In this document: positions 23,644-33,476 of the stretch, piece after piece
Layout: the number at the start of each line of letters is the position of its first letter
Position numbering within the stretch: the first letter of the stretch is position 1
Origin: an uncultured Eubacteriales bacterium
GTDB taxonomy: Bacteria > Bacillota > Clostridia > Oscillospirales > UBA644
Direction of reading: 5' to 3'
Assembly (NCBI GenBank): GCA_900547165.1
Contig: URFZ01000013.1
Location: 1-64,000, forward strand
DNA length: 64,000 nucleotides
The notes under the pieces: model-generated
What the model saw: the letters and a program-made list of their open reading frames with translations, nothing else
Databases searched by the model: none
What the model was told of the DNA's origin: nothing
Translations under genes and position numbers: made by a program

Positions 23644-25158
23644 TTAATATTCGAACGATACTTCCTTGCCCTCGGAAAGTGCCTGAGCATCTTTGAGAAT
23701 GCGGTCGAGCAGCGCCGAAGAGACATAAAAGTGTCCCGTGCCGTTGACGCGGCAGAAGTAGTAAAGACCGTCGTTGCCGAGCGGAACAAATTCGACTTTG
23801 GAATCGTTGCCGTTCTTGCCGTAACAGGTCACGGTAACAGCCGCTTTGCCGCCGGGGTCGGCCGCAAGCCCGAGATTGGAAACCGAAATAATTTCCCTGT
23901 ACAGGTTCTGCATATATTTGGCTGTCAGTTCTTTGCCGTTATAGTAGCCGTGATACGTCACGCTTCCGTCATCACCTATATCCGTGGAGACGTCAAATTT
24001 GAACGTCCTGCCGCCGCCCTTTACTTCAAAAGCGGAGAGGTCGTTCAGATAGCGGATAAAAACAAGGCTTTGGCAGAATTTGTCCGGTGTGTAATCGACA
24101 AACCCGAAGTATTCGTCCGAAACGGCGTAAATAACGTTCGTATCGTCATACATCAGATAAAGTTTTCCGTTTTCCTTGCCGCCGATAAGATATGTTGAAT
24201 AAAGCGTTATTTTTTTGCTCTCCGTTGCGGTCGGGTCGTAATACGGGTTAGTCACGCCGTCAACGGTCTTTTGCGAAACGTCTACTTCAAAGCCGATACG
24301 CACAACGGGTGACGAAGACGTAAATCCGTATTTTTTCAGATCTTCCGCCGTCGGAGCAACGTTCACAACACCGTCCGCCGAAAGCGAAGCCACGCTCCGA
24401 GCCGCGCCGCGCACATTGGACGTGTTCGCTCCGAACAGGAACGGAGATGTCATGACCATGGAATCCGCATAAAGATTCGCGCTGTTTTCCTTGTCCGTCG
24501 CCTGACGGAACTCGTAATTTTTGCTCTTGTCGTTGTAATCTATCGAAAGGCTGATAAAATCCGCTTCTTCATAGGGTTTGGAAACGGTTAGGTCGAAAAA
24601 TCCGCTTTGCGGCTTCATCACACGTTCCGCAAAATACGTATTCACGCACCACACGGTGGTTTCGCCGTCGATAAGAAAATAATATGCGCCGCCGTCGGGC
24701 GTTTTGTCGCCTATCAGGAACACATCGGTAAAGCCGCGTGTGGAATTGACGGAAAGCGTCACGGCAGGGGTGTCAAGCCCGTAAACGGAAAAGTCTTTGA
24801 CGTCCGCTTCTATCAGATTTTCGGAATATATTATCTGAACGCTTGTGAAAAGGTTGGAGACGGTCTCCGAAAGCAGCGGCACGCTCTCCGCGCCTTTCAT
24901 CGTCACTTTGCCGTCCGAGGAACGGACGAGTTCATACTCACCCGTCGAGTTTTTTATTGTCACGGACGCTATCTGACGCGCGTTTATGGTGTAAATCTCA
25001 TCAAGTTCACGCGCATAGGTGGGCGTCACGTCGCCGTTTTGCGTTACGTCCGTATCGCCCTTTTTCGGAAGAAGCTGCACAAGCAGAACCGCCACGACAA
25101 GAACGATAACACCAATACCGCACGCGCCTATGCAGATAAGTCTTTTTTTTGTGTTCAT
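23644..25158 (-). CDS. DUF4340 membrane-anchored protein of a Gld-type ABC system
   Basis: The 504-residue protein has one N-terminal membrane helix (ICIGACGIGVIVLVVAVLLV, about 7-26) and a long outer region. This carries DUF4340-type repeats (ITIKNSTGEYELVRSSDG-like, then VYGLDTPAVTLSV and DVFLIGDKTPDGGAYYFLID). It is the last gene of an ABC operon; GldG-type partners often precede DUF4340 proteins. ATG 25158 overlaps the GldG stop in TGATG, so translation is coupled. Role unknown; surface assembly or lipid-linked export is only a guess. Confidence 0.85.
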   Translation of the reverse strand: MNTKKRLICIGACGIGVIVLVVAVLLVQLLPKKGDTDVTQNGDVTPTYARELDEIYTINARQIASVTIKNSTGEYELVRSSDGKVTMKGAESVPLLSETVSNLFTSVQIIYSENLIEADVKDFSVYGLDTPAVTLSVNSTRGFTDVFLIGDKTPDGGAYYFLIDGETTVWCVNTYFAERVMKPQSGFFDLTVSKPYEEADFISLSIDYNDKSKNYEFRQATDKENSANLYADSMVMTSPFLFGANTSNVRGAARSVASLSADGVVNVAPTAEDLKKYGFTSSSPVVRIGFEVDVSQKTVDGVTNPYYDPTATESKKITLYSTYLIGGKENGKLYLMYDDTNVIYAVSDEYFGFVDYTPDKFCQSLVFIRYLNDLSAFEVKGGGRTFKFDVSTDIGDDGSVTYHGYYNGKELTAKYMQNLYREIISVSNLGLAADPGGKAAVTVTCYGKNGNDSKVEFVPLGNDGLYYFCRVNGTGHFYVSSALLDRILKDAQALSEGKEVSFEY

Positions 25159-26714
25159 CACAGGTATTTCCTCTTGCGCCAAGTCACAACGCATACGACC
25201 GCACAGCAGGCGGGAACGAGTGCGATGCAGATTATCGCCACGATATAAGTCGTTCTGTCGCTGTCAAACTCGAGCGCGCCCGTCGCAAGGCTCGAAGAGA
25301 GAATTCGAACCACGCTGTCGTCGTGTGAAAGATATGAGAATATGCCGAGCGTATATTCGCCCGATGCGGGAGTGTAACCCGCCGCGTTTGAGATGTAATA
25401 GGTGTTAAGCAGCGAGGTCGTGCCGAAGCAGACAACGGAGGACATTGTTATTTTTTCTTCCGTTTCAAGCGTTTCGGAGCGGCGGACATAGCCCATAGCA
25501 CCTATCGTGTGCGGGCCCGATGTGTCGCCGTCCCGCTTTGTTATCGAAGCAAAATTATCCGAACCGACTTCGAGTTTGCCCTGCGTGTAATCCCTGCCGA
25601 ACGAATCTTTGCCGAACGTGGAAAGCAGCGGCGTGGTCGAAATCGTGCTTTTGTTTTCAAACTCAATGTTGAGTGCGCGGGTCTTGCCGAGCGTCGTTTT
25701 CAGATACGTTCCGTCGTCCGCAAGCGTTCCCGCAATGCCCCTTGCCGCCACGCTCGTGCCGTAACCGAGTTTCAGGAACGGCTCGTAAACGTCAGCAACG
25801 GTGCTTGAATTTGCGGGGTCGAAAACGGTCTGCGTCGTAAATGTTATGCCCCATTCCTCGGAAAGGAATTTTTCGAGAAGCGGGTTTTCGGGAGCGGAAT
25901 TGTCCATAAACACCGCAAGGTTTCTGTCGTATGCGCCGTTGTGATAAAGATAATCGCGCAGCGCCGATATATCCGAGGTGGAATATGTCGTTTTCGGGTT
26001 TGCGATAACAAGTATTTCAACGTCTTCCGCAAGTGTCGCGGACGAAAGATCGACCGAAAGTTTGACTTCGTAGCCGTTCAGTTTGAGAAGTTCCTCAAAG
26101 TACGGAAAATCTTCTTCGCCGTGTCCCTTGACTATGCCGATCTTTTTGACGTCGGTCATCGTTGTGTTTCTCATCGCCGCGTCAAGTTGGCGTTCGAAAG
26201 AAATATACTGAACGCCGCTGAAAACATCGTCGTAAATGAACGAATACTTCTGCGTCTGCGGGCAGTAAACGGTTATGTAAACGCCGTCCCCGACGGTGAT
26301 GTTTCTTTCTTTGAAAAAGCCGGGATTATAGCGCGTGTCCACATAGGACACGGATATTTTATCGGACGTTTTCGCAAAACTGTCAAGCAATTCGGCGGTG
26401 TAACGCTTGCCCGAATAAACTATCCGCGTTTTGGTTTCGCCCGTTTCGGAATCCGTGGACTGCGCCGTGTCGTAAGTCGCGCCGCGGAAATCGTCCTCGT
26501 TGCCGTTGACGATGACCTCGACCGAATACGGAAGACGTCCCACTATATCCGCGGAAACGGAATCTATGCCGGTTATGCGGCTGCCCGAGAAGTCCGCCGA
26601 GAGGTCAAACCTCTTGTCAAGGCTTGTGAAAAGGATATTTATGAGTATCGCCGCAACTATGCAGACGACCGTGGCAACCGTGGCAACGGAAGCGTATCTT
26701 ATCTTCTTTTTCAT
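25158..26714 (-). CDS. GldG-family ABC transporter auxiliary protein
   Basis: The 518-residue protein has a membrane helix near each end (about 10-30 and 490-512) and an outer domain of the ABC_transp_aux/GldG type. It contains KRYTAELLDSFAKTSDKISV, SYVDTRYNPGF, KIGIVKGHGEEDFPYFEELL and VEILVIANPKTTYSTSDI. GldG works with GldA/GldF in Bacteroidota gliding; in Clostridia the same trio occurs without gliding. ATG 26714 has GGAGGA 6 nt upstream and lies within the tail of the permease gene (stop at 26726, 11 nt away). Confidence 0.87.
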   Translation of the reverse strand: MKKKIRYASVATVATVVCIVAAILINILFTSLDKRFDLSADFSGSRITGIDSVSADIVGRLPYSVEVIVNGNEDDFRGATYDTAQSTDSETGETKTRIVYSGKRYTAELLDSFAKTSDKISVSYVDTRYNPGFFKERNITVGDGVYITVYCPQTQKYSFIYDDVFSGVQYISFERQLDAAMRNTTMTDVKKIGIVKGHGEEDFPYFEELLKLNGYEVKLSVDLSSATLAEDVEILVIANPKTTYSTSDISALRDYLYHNGAYDRNLAVFMDNSAPENPLLEKFLSEEWGITFTTQTVFDPANSSTVADVYEPFLKLGYGTSVAARGIAGTLADDGTYLKTTLGKTRALNIEFENKSTISTTPLLSTFGKDSFGRDYTQGKLEVGSDNFASITKRDGDTSGPHTIGAMGYVRRSETLETEEKITMSSVVCFGTTSLLNTYYISNAAGYTPASGEYTLGIFSYLSHDDSVVRILSSSLATGALEFDSDRTTYIVAIICIALVPACCAVVCVVTWRKRKYL

Positions 26715-26725
26715 CTTCCGTCCTC

Positions 26726-27430
26726 CTATTCCCAACGGCGTTTTTCAAGCATTCTGACGGACAGAAACAGAAAAACGGCTGTTATGGAAACGTAAAAAAC
26801 GACGGGCGCAAGGCTCAAAATGCCGAGCGCAAAATCGCCGTAGCGCGAATAAAGGCTGATGCTTTCAAGCGCTGTGCCGAGCCACGAGGGCAGATATTTT
26901 GAGACCGCGCCGATTATGTACATAAACAGCAGTGTGCCGAAAACGGCGGCGACAGTGCTTATCTGATGTTCGGTAAACGTCGATATGAAAACGGCGACGC
27001 TTATCATCGCAGCGCCGAGCAGCAGCACGCCTATATACTGCACAACGAACGTCGAAACGTCAAAATCGCCGAACATTCCGAGAATGAGCGCATAAAGGAT
27101 ATTAACGAGCGAACCGAAAAAGAACAGGCAGAACGCGCTGACGAACTTTGACAGCACAACGGTATAAAGGCTGACGGGAGACGTCGTCCAGAGTTTGTCC
27201 GTGCCGTTTTTCTTTTCCTCGCTGAAAAACTTAAAACTCAAAAGCGATACGAACACAAGATTTGCGATGTAAAGATAAAGCGAAAAGAACGTATACATCG
27301 ACGTTGTGTTGTTGTTTATGACCGAAAAGACGAAGCAGACGCCCGCTATAAGAGTGTAAACGCAGAGCGTGAACCAGCCGGTCGGATTTTTGAAATAAAC
27401 GGTAAATTCTTTTCTGACAAGCGCGCCCAT
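26726..27430 (-). CDS. ABC transporter permease (GldF-like)
   Basis: The 234-residue integral membrane protein has six predicted helices, an ABC-2-type plan. It starts MGALVRKEFTVYFKNPTGWF, and the cytoplasmic stretch SFKFFSEEKKNGTDKLWTTSP (about 65-85) is typical of Gld/NatB-like permeases. It pairs with the ATPase encoded directly upstream, whose TAA abuts this ATG (TAAATG at 27433-27428), and with the GldG-like gene downstream. The substrate is unknown. Confidence 0.88.
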   Translation of the reverse strand: MGALVRKEFTVYFKNPTGWFTLCVYTLIAGVCFVFSVINNNTTSMYTFFSLYLYIANLVFVSLLSFKFFSEEKKNGTDKLWTTSPVSLYTVVLSKFVSAFCLFFFGSLVNILYALILGMFGDFDVSTFVVQYIGVLLLGAAMISVAVFISTFTEHQISTVAAVFGTLLFMYIIGAVSKYLPSWLGTALESISLYSRYGDFALGILSLAPVVFYVSITAVFLFLSVRMLEKRRWE

Positions 27431-28573
27431 TTACTTCTCCTCTCCCTCGTCCGTTATCTCGACGAGTTCCTCGGTCTGACGGATAAGATTTCCGTCCTTA
27501 TCAACCACTTTTCTGATTATCTTTTTGTATTTCTTCTTTTTTACGGGTTCGGAAGTCGGTTTATTTTCCGTTTCGGAATTGTCCGAAAGCAGAGCCTTTG
27601 CCGCGTCACGGCTGTCCGCAAGGCGTTTCGCTTCCGCTTTTGCGTCGCCGCTGACAAGGCTGATGAACACATCTTCCAAAGAAACGCCGAGCGGCGTCAC
27701 CATAAGAATATACCAATTTTTCTTTGCGCAGAGTTCAAACAGCGCACGCCTGATGTCCGCGCCTTTTTCTGTCTGTGCCATTATATCGGCTGTTCCCTTT
27801 TCAAAAACGCCCATGAACTCAACGTTTACAACACCGTCAAGCGTTCTTATCGCCGCGGCGGATTCGTCCGCAGGTGCGGCAAGACGTATCGCATAACGGT
27901 CGCTTGAAGCGGAGATGTTGAGCAGTTCGTCCGTCGGGCTGTCCTTGACAAGATAACCGTCGTTGATGACCAGCACCCTGCCGCATACCGCCTGAATCTC
28001 GGAAAGGATATGCGAACTCAAAATTACCGTATGACTTTCGCCGAGCGCGCGGATAAGATTTCGTATCTCCTTTATCTCACGCGGGTCAAGTCCCACCGTC
28101 GGCTCATCAAAAATGAGTATTTCGGGGTTGCCGATAAGCGCCTGCGCAAGCCCGACGCGCTGACGGTAGCCTTTTGAAAGGTTCCTGATAAGACGTTTTT
28201 CGGTGTCCGCAAGTTTTGTTGCTGCAAGCACCTGTGCAAGATGCACGTCCCTGTCAAGCTTGCATTTTTTCAAGTCAAAAACAAAATTCAGATATTCGCC
28301 CACCGTCATATCGGGATAAAGCGGCGGAAATTCGGGCAGATAGCCTATATTCTTCTTCGCTTCGTCCGGTTCTTCGAGAATGTCGTGTCCGTCAACGGAC
28401 ACAGAACCCGAAGTGAACGATGTATAGCCGGTTATCATATTCATCGTCGTCGTTTTTCCCGCGCCGTTCGGACCGAGAAAGCCGACTATCTCGCCTTTTT
28501 CAATCGTAAACGACACGTTGTTGACAACGGTTTTTGAGCCGTAACGCTTTGTTAGATTTTTTACCTGAATCAT
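27431..28573 (-). CDS. ABC transporter ATP-binding protein (GldA-like)
   Basis: 380 residues. The ATPase shows Walker A FLGPNGAGKTTTMN (about 33-46), signature LSKGYRQRVGLAQAL (about 133-147) and Walker B ILIFDEPTVGLDP (about 153-165). The family is about 310 residues; here the C-terminus adds a lysine-rich tail (KKKKYKKIIRKVVDKDGNLI, about 348-367) with an acidic end, which may contact membrane or nucleic acid. It energises the permease/GldG/DUF4340 operon. ATG 28573 has CGGAG upstream. The aspS terminator ends only about 15 nt before it; a separate promoter was not recognised. Confidence 0.92.
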   Translation of the reverse strand: MIQVKNLTKRYGSKTVVNNVSFTIEKGEIVGFLGPNGAGKTTTMNMITGYTSFTSGSVSVDGHDILEEPDEAKKNIGYLPEFPPLYPDMTVGEYLNFVFDLKKCKLDRDVHLAQVLAATKLADTEKRLIRNLSKGYRQRVGLAQALIGNPEILIFDEPTVGLDPREIKEIRNLIRALGESHTVILSSHILSEIQAVCGRVLVINDGYLVKDSPTDELLNISASSDRYAIRLAAPADESAAAIRTLDGVVNVEFMGVFEKGTADIMAQTEKGADIRRALFELCAKKNWYILMVTPLGVSLEDVFISLVSGDAKAEAKRLADSRDAAKALLSDNSETENKPTSEPVKKKKYKKIIRKVVDKDGNLIRQTEELVEITDEGEEK

Positions 28574-28601
28574 TGTTTTCTCCGTTCACTTAAAAAGAAA
28601 A

Positions 28602-28629
28602 GGGCGCGGCGGGCTTTTCCGTCGCGCCC
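28602..28629 (-). terminator. aspS operon terminator
   Basis: Stem GGGCGCG/CGCGCCC, followed on the minus strand by TTTTCTTTTT, between aspS and the ABC operon. Confidence 0.8.
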
Positions 28630-28655
28630 ATAGAGAAGTCTCAAAACACGAGTGA

Positions 28656-30470
28656 TTATTCTTCGTCCTTTTCAACGGCGGTGACCGCTATCGAAAGTTC
28701 TTTGAGCTGTGCATCGTCAACCGTTCCGGGGCTCTTTGTCATTATCTCGGAAGCGTTCTGAACTTTCGGGAATGCGATAACGTCGCGAATGCTGTCCCTG
28801 CCGGCAAGGATCATTGTCAGACGGTCAAGACCGTAAGCCATACCGCCGTGCGGGGGTACGCCGTATTTGAATGCGTCGATAAGGAAGCCGAACTGCGCAT
28901 ACGCTTTTTCGTCCGTAAATCCGAGCACTTCAAACATCTTGGTCTGCAACTCGGAGTTGTAAATTCTTATCGAGCCGCCGCCCGCTTCCATGCCGTTGAT
29001 TACTATATCGTAAGCCTTTGCGCGAACCTTGCCCGGGTCGGTGTCGATAAGGTCGAGGTCCTCGAACATCGGCGACGTGAACGGGTGGTGCTTGGCAACG
29101 TATCTGCCCTCTTCCTCGCTGTATTCAAGCAGCGGGAACTCCGTTACCCAAAGAAGTTTGTACATATCCTCGGGGTGTGCGGGGTCGTGCGGGATCTTGT
29201 CAAGACGTTTCGCAACTTCGCAGCGCAGTGCGCCGAGAGCGTCATACGTCACCTGATCTTTATCCGCAACGATGAACGCGCAGTCGCCGTCTTTCAGACC
29301 GAGCGCCGCAATAAGCGCGTCCTTTTCCTCGTCCGAAAGGAATTTGAGGAACGATGACGAAACGGTCTCGCCCATCTTTATCCATGCAAGACCCTTTGCC
29401 CTGTAAGTCTTTACAAACTCGGTCAGGGAGTCAATGTCTCTTCTGCCGAATTTATCCGCGCTGTCTTCAACAACAACGGCTCTTACAGCGCCGCCGTTTG
29501 CCACGGTGTCCGCAAACACCTTAAAGCCGAAGTTTTTAACGGTGTCGGAAATATTTCTGAGTTCATATCCGAAGCGCAGGTCGGGTTTATCCGAACCGAA
29601 GCGCTCCATAGCCTCCGCATAAGTCATTCTCGGAAGAGGAAGTTTTATGTCAACGCCGAGAATCTCTTTGAACGCTTTCTGAATAAAGCCCTCGTTCGCC
29701 TCGATAACGTCGTCAACGTCAACAAAGGACATTTCAAGGTCTATCTGCGTAAATTCGGGCTGTCTGTCCGCACGCAGGTCCTCGTCGCGGAAGCACTTCG
29801 CTATCTGCATATATCTGTCAAAGCCCGCAACCATGAGAAGCTGTTTGTAAAGCTGCGGCGACTGCGGAAGCGCATAGAAATGTCCCGGATGGATACGGCT
29901 CGGAACAAGATAGTCGCGCGCGCCCTCGGGCGTGGAACGGATAAGGTTCGGGGTCTCTATCTCGATAAAGTCGTGATCTGCGTAATACTCTCTGGCAATG
30001 CGGCAGAGTTTTGCGCGGAGCATAATGGGGCTCTGCATATCGGGTCTGCGCAGGTCGAGGTATCTGTATTTAAGTCTGAGTTCCTCTTTGACATTGGAAT
30101 TTTCAACTATCTCAAACGGCGGAGTTTCGGACTTCGAAAGAATTTGAAGTTCGGTCGCAACCACTTCTATCTCACCGGTGGGAAGATCCTTGCGAACGGC
30201 GTTTTCGCCTCTGCCGCGGACGACGCCCGTAACGGAAATGCAGTCCTCGGAGCGGAGCGTATACGCTTTGTCAAACAATTCCTTGTTCGAGGTCTCCTCA
30301 AAATTTATCTGAATGATACCCGTGCGGTCGCGAAGATCGACGAAGATAAGTCCGCCGAGCGCGCGTCTGCGCTGTACCCAGCCGTGGACGGTGATTGTTT
30401 TTCCGATACTGTCGGAACGGAACGTTCCGCAATATCCGGTTCGTCTGTGTTCGATCTTTTCAAATTCCAT
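28656..30470 (-). CDS. aspS: Aspartyl-tRNA synthetase
   Basis: Charges tRNA-Asp (possibly also tRNA-Asn, since no discrimination can be judged here). The 604-residue bacterial-type enzyme has an N-terminal OB fold (VHGWVQRRRALGGLIFVDLR, about 29-48). The class II core has FIEIETPNLIRSTPEGARDY, LPQSPQLYKQLLMVAGFDRY, FRDEDLRADRQPEFTQID and the final GLDRLTMIL. The bacterial GAD insertion lies at about 300-420. ATG 30470 has AGAGG upstream. It follows hisS by 109 nt, a common pairing, as last gene of the shape/division operon. Confidence 0.98.
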   Translation of the reverse strand: MEFEKIEHRRTGYCGTFRSDSIGKTITVHGWVQRRRALGGLIFVDLRDRTGIIQINFEETSNKELFDKAYTLRSEDCISVTGVVRGRGENAVRKDLPTGEIEVVATELQILSKSETPPFEIVENSNVKEELRLKYRYLDLRRPDMQSPIMLRAKLCRIAREYYADHDFIEIETPNLIRSTPEGARDYLVPSRIHPGHFYALPQSPQLYKQLLMVAGFDRYMQIAKCFRDEDLRADRQPEFTQIDLEMSFVDVDDVIEANEGFIQKAFKEILGVDIKLPLPRMTYAEAMERFGSDKPDLRFGYELRNISDTVKNFGFKVFADTVANGGAVRAVVVEDSADKFGRRDIDSLTEFVKTYRAKGLAWIKMGETVSSSFLKFLSDEEKDALIAALGLKDGDCAFIVADKDQVTYDALGALRCEVAKRLDKIPHDPAHPEDMYKLLWVTEFPLLEYSEEEGRYVAKHHPFTSPMFEDLDLIDTDPGKVRAKAYDIVINGMEAGGGSIRIYNSELQTKMFEVLGFTDEKAYAQFGFLIDAFKYGVPPHGGMAYGLDRLTMILAGRDSIRDVIAFPKVQNASEIMTKSPGTVDDAQLKELSIAVTAVEKDEE

Positions 30471-30579
30471 ATTGTCAGCCTCTTTTAATTTATATTCTTA
30501 TTATAACGGTTGTTTTTACAAATTTTCCGTCGGAAGCGTGTCCGAACAGAGGTAATATTGCGGCGAAGAACGCCGTTTT

Positions 30580-31833
30580 TTATTTCAGTTCTTCGGCAAG
30601 CGCGTCAAGTTCTGTCTCACGTTTTTCGCCGTCCGACATTCTTTTCAGCACGGCTTTTCCGCTTTCGACCTCGTTATCGCCGAGAACGAGCGTGTATTCC
30701 GCGCCTATTTTATCGGCATATTTCATCTGCGCTTTCAGGGAGCGCGACGAAACGTCCGTTTCCGCGGCTATGCCCTTTGTGCGGAGAGCGTATGCCAAAG
30801 CGGCAGCTTTTTTCGCGCCCTTCTCACCGATATTCGCGATATATACGCGGCAGGTGTCCTCTTTGCCGAAGTCACAGCCCTGTTTTTCCATAACGAGCAA
30901 AAGTCTTTCAAGTCCCGTTGCAAAACCGAGCCCGCAGACCTGTTTGGAAGGGTCGAGGTCGGTTATCAAACCGTCATAGCGTCCGCCGCCGAGCACGGTT
31001 AAGCCCGTTTCGCCGTCCACGAACTCGAAAACCGTCTTGGTGTAATAATCAAGTCCGCGCACGATGGAGGTATCGACTTCATAATCTATGCCGAAATTTT
31101 CAAGACCCGCTTTGAGTTTGGCGAAGTGGTCGGCGCAGTCCTCGCACAGGAAATCCGTCACTCTCGGCGCGTCTTTTGCTATCTTTGCGCAGTCGGGATT
31201 TTTGCAGTCCAATATACGCATCGGGTTTCTGTCCAGACGGTCGCGGCAAGTGTCGCAAAGCGCGTCTTTCGCATTCTCGAAATACGATTTCAGCGCGGCG
31301 TGATATTTTTTGCGGCATTCGGGGCAGCCTATCGAATTTATTTTAAGCGAAACGCCCCTGATGCCGAGTCTTTTTATAAGAGTATCGGCAAGCGCGATAA
31401 CTTCCGCGTCGGACGAGGGAGACTGCGTGCCGTAAAGTTCGACGCCGAACTGGTGGAACTCCCTGTATCTGCCCGCCTGCGGCTTCTCGTAACGGAAGCA
31501 CGAAATTATGTAATAAAGTTTGAGCGGCATCAGTCCCGCAAAAAGTCCGTTTTGCAGGCAAAGGCGCGCCACGCTCGCCGTGCCCTCGGGACGCAGGGTT
31601 ATCGAATCCTCGCCTTTTGTAACGAACGTGTACATTTCTTTCTGAACCACGTCCGTCGTGTCTCCCACGCCGCGGACAAAAAGTTCGGTCTTTTCAAAAG
31701 TCGGGAACCGAACCTCCCGAAAGCCGAAATCTGCGGCAACCTGCTGCGCCGTTTTTTCGACGAATCTCCATTTGTACGAATCCTGCGGAAGAACGTCTTT
31801 CGTTCCGCGAACCGCTTCTATCGAAGAAGCCAT
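30580..31833 (-). CDS. hisS: Histidyl-tRNA synthetase
   Basis: The 417-residue class II enzyme charges tRNA-His. Visible signatures are RGTKDVLPQDSYKWRFVE at the start, LRPEGTASVARLCLQNGLF (motif 2 region), CFRYEKPQAGRYREFHQFGVE, and the HisS-specific VRGLDYYTKTVFEF (about 258-271) and GGGRYDGL. The anticodon-binding domain occupies about 320-410. It contains Cys pairs around residues 167-210 (CPECRKKY, CDTCRDR), a zinc-ribbon-like insert seen in some HisS. ATG 31833 has AGAGGA upstream, 27 nt after mgsA. Confidence 0.97.
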   Translation of the reverse strand: MASSIEAVRGTKDVLPQDSYKWRFVEKTAQQVAADFGFREVRFPTFEKTELFVRGVGDTTDVVQKEMYTFVTKGEDSITLRPEGTASVARLCLQNGLFAGLMPLKLYYIISCFRYEKPQAGRYREFHQFGVELYGTQSPSSDAEVIALADTLIKRLGIRGVSLKINSIGCPECRKKYHAALKSYFENAKDALCDTCRDRLDRNPMRILDCKNPDCAKIAKDAPRVTDFLCEDCADHFAKLKAGLENFGIDYEVDTSIVRGLDYYTKTVFEFVDGETGLTVLGGGRYDGLITDLDPSKQVCGLGFATGLERLLLVMEKQGCDFGKEDTCRVYIANIGEKGAKKAAALAYALRTKGIAAETDVSSRSLKAQMKYADKIGAEYTLVLGDNEVESGKAVLKRMSDGEKRETELDALAEELK

Positions 31834-31860
31834 ATATTCTTTTCCTCTTTCGTGTTATCT

Positions 31861-32271
31861 TTAATATTCTTCCGCCGAGCCGTGCGGGTCACGCCAGTTG
31901 AGCGCGTCCGTATTCAGGGCACGTACAAGCACCTCTCCCGTCGCGATGTTTGTCGCGAGCGGAATGTTGTGCATATCGCAAAGACGGAGCAGATTAAGTT
32001 CATCTCTCTGATTTTCTTTTTGCATCAACGGGTCACGGAAGAACAGAACCATATCTATTTCGTCATAAGCTATCTTGTTTGCCAACTGCTGCATTCCGCC
32101 GCGCTCACCGCTCATCAGGCGTCCTATTTCAAGTCCCGTCTCGTCGGCAACGAGTTTGCCCGTTGTCGCGGTCGCGCAAAGTCTGTGTTTTGCGAGAATG
32201 CCGCAATAAGCAATGCAGAATTGCACCATAAGTTCTTTTTTCTTGTCGTCCGCCAGAATAGCGATATTCAT
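31861..32271 (-). CDS. mgsA: Methylglyoxal synthase
   Basis: Converts dihydroxyacetone phosphate to methylglyoxal and phosphate, a glycolytic bypass under phosphate limitation. The 136-residue protein has the family residues ILADDKKKELMVQFC (catalytic Asp/His region), TATTGKLV (phosphate loop), SGERGGMQQLANKI and VLFFRDPL. ATG 32271 has GGAGGAAC upstream. The mre-min-mgsA neighbourhood is a known Clostridia arrangement. Confidence 0.96.
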   Translation of the reverse strand: MNIAILADDKKKELMVQFCIAYCGILAKHRLCATATTGKLVADETGLEIGRLMSGERGGMQQLANKIAYDEIDMVLFFRDPLMQKENQRDELNLLRLCDMHNIPLATNIATGEVLVRALNTDALNWRDPHGSAEEY

Positions 32272-32338
32272 ATATGTTCCTCCGTTCGTTATATTGTTCC
32301 GACCGCAGCGGAGCAGAAGTCCGTCACGGCGTTTCGTT

Positions 32339-33085
32339 CTATAATTTTATCAGTTCCGCGCTGCCGCCGCAAAGTCTTGTTGCGATGTTCGAAAACGCCT
32401 GTCTGACTTTCGGCGCGCCGCTTGTATAAGCGAATTTGCCGACGTATGTATATGCGGGAATGAGTTTATCCTCGGGTACAACGCCTATCAAGCGTACCGA
32501 CACGCTGTCTATTATCTCGTCGATATTCGGCGCAAGGCGTTTCTTTATCATCGAAGCGTCAACTTTGTTGATAACGAGCCGCGCGTCGCGCAAGCCTTTC
32601 TTTTTCATCGTCTCCGCCGTTCTTTCAGCGTCTCGCAGAGACGTTAAATCGGCGGTCGAAACGACCACGGCTTTGTGCCGACGGCAAACAAGGTCGCTTT
32701 CGCAAACGCTTGTCCCCGCAGGACAATCCACAAAAACAAAATCGTAATGCTCCGCCTGCTCGTCCGCAAGTTTTGAGATGAACCCAAACATCTTGTCCGC
32801 AGGAACGCGAAGCCGCGCGGGAGCGGCAAGAAAATGAAGCGTGCCTATTTCAGGATGACTGATAACGGCTTTTTCAAAATAGCAAGCGCCCGAAAAGACG
32901 TCGCCGACGTCCAGCACCGCCTGATTTTGAAGCCCCAAAAGAATATCGGCATTTCGAAGCCATATATCGCCGTCAATAACAAGCACGTGCTTGCCCCTCA
33001 GAGCAAGCGCAACGGCAAGATTGACGCAGACCGTTGTTTTTCCCGCTCCGCCTTTGCCGGAGACGAACAAACAGACTTTTCCCAT
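32339..33085 (-). CDS. minD: MinD-like septum-site ATPase
   Basis: MinD binds the membrane as an ATP dimer and, with MinC, blocks FtsZ at the poles. The 248-residue protein has the deviant Walker A FVSGKGGAGKTTVCVNLAVA (about 6-25), with the signature Lys in KGGAGKT, and switch regions VIDGDIWLRNADILLGL and FVDCPAGTS. The end lacks an obvious amphipathic MinD membrane helix, so it could be a MinD relative. ATG 33085 has AAAGGA upstream. Between this gene and mrdA, where minC is expected, is 615 bp of non-coding repeat; neither minC nor minE is in the window. Confidence 0.82.
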   Translation of the reverse strand: MGKVCLFVSGKGGAGKTTVCVNLAVALALRGKHVLVIDGDIWLRNADILLGLQNQAVLDVGDVFSGACYFEKAVISHPEIGTLHFLAAPARLRVPADKMFGFISKLADEQAEHYDFVFVDCPAGTSVCESDLVCRRHKAVVVSTADLTSLRDAERTAETMKKKGLRDARLVINKVDASMIKKRLAPNIDEIIDSVSVRLIGVVPEDKLIPAYTYVGKFAYTSGAPKVRQAFSNIATRLCGGSAELIKL

Positions 33086-33142
33086 CAAAAACCGATTCCT
33101 TTCAATATCTACTGAAATATTATATAATATAAATAAGCATTT

Positions 33143-33334
33143 GGCAATATACGTGCGGTAAAATTTATAAAAACTTGCTTTTTCGCGGTTGTTCTTGCAA
33201 ATTGTCAATCAAAACCGCGATGTACGGAATATGTGTGCCTTCGCACACAGGGTACTCTCCGAAACGGGCATAGCCTTTTCTTTTCCGCTGCGCGGAGTTT
33301 GCGTCGTTTTTCGCAGGCGAAAAGCCGAGCAAAC
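33143..33334. repeat. Tandem non-coding repeat in the min region, copy 1
   Basis: Shares GGTAAAATTTATAAAAACTT, GCTTTTTCGCGG, CTTTTCTTTTCCGCTGCGCG and GAAAAGCCGAGCAAAC with copy 2, 334 bp away. The middle is less conserved. No conserved reading frame. Confidence 0.85.
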
Positions 33335-33397
33335 AGTGTGGTCTGATTTCAATACGCGTGCGATAGTTCGCGCATACGCGCAAACCGCACATTGCTA

Positions 33398-33436
33398 ATC
33401 GCAAAAACTGCTCGCTTCGCTCGGTCTTTTTGCGAT
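33398..33436. other. Strong hairpin between the min-region repeats
   Basis: ATCGCAAAAA/TTTTTGCGAT stem with an inner CTCGC/GCTCG-type arm. It is palindromic on both strands and lacks a T-run, so it is more likely an RNA-stabilising or recombination structure than a terminator. Confidence 0.5.
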
Positions 33437-33476
33437 ATGTCAGCCCCAATATTTCCCAAAAACAAGATTTGATTAA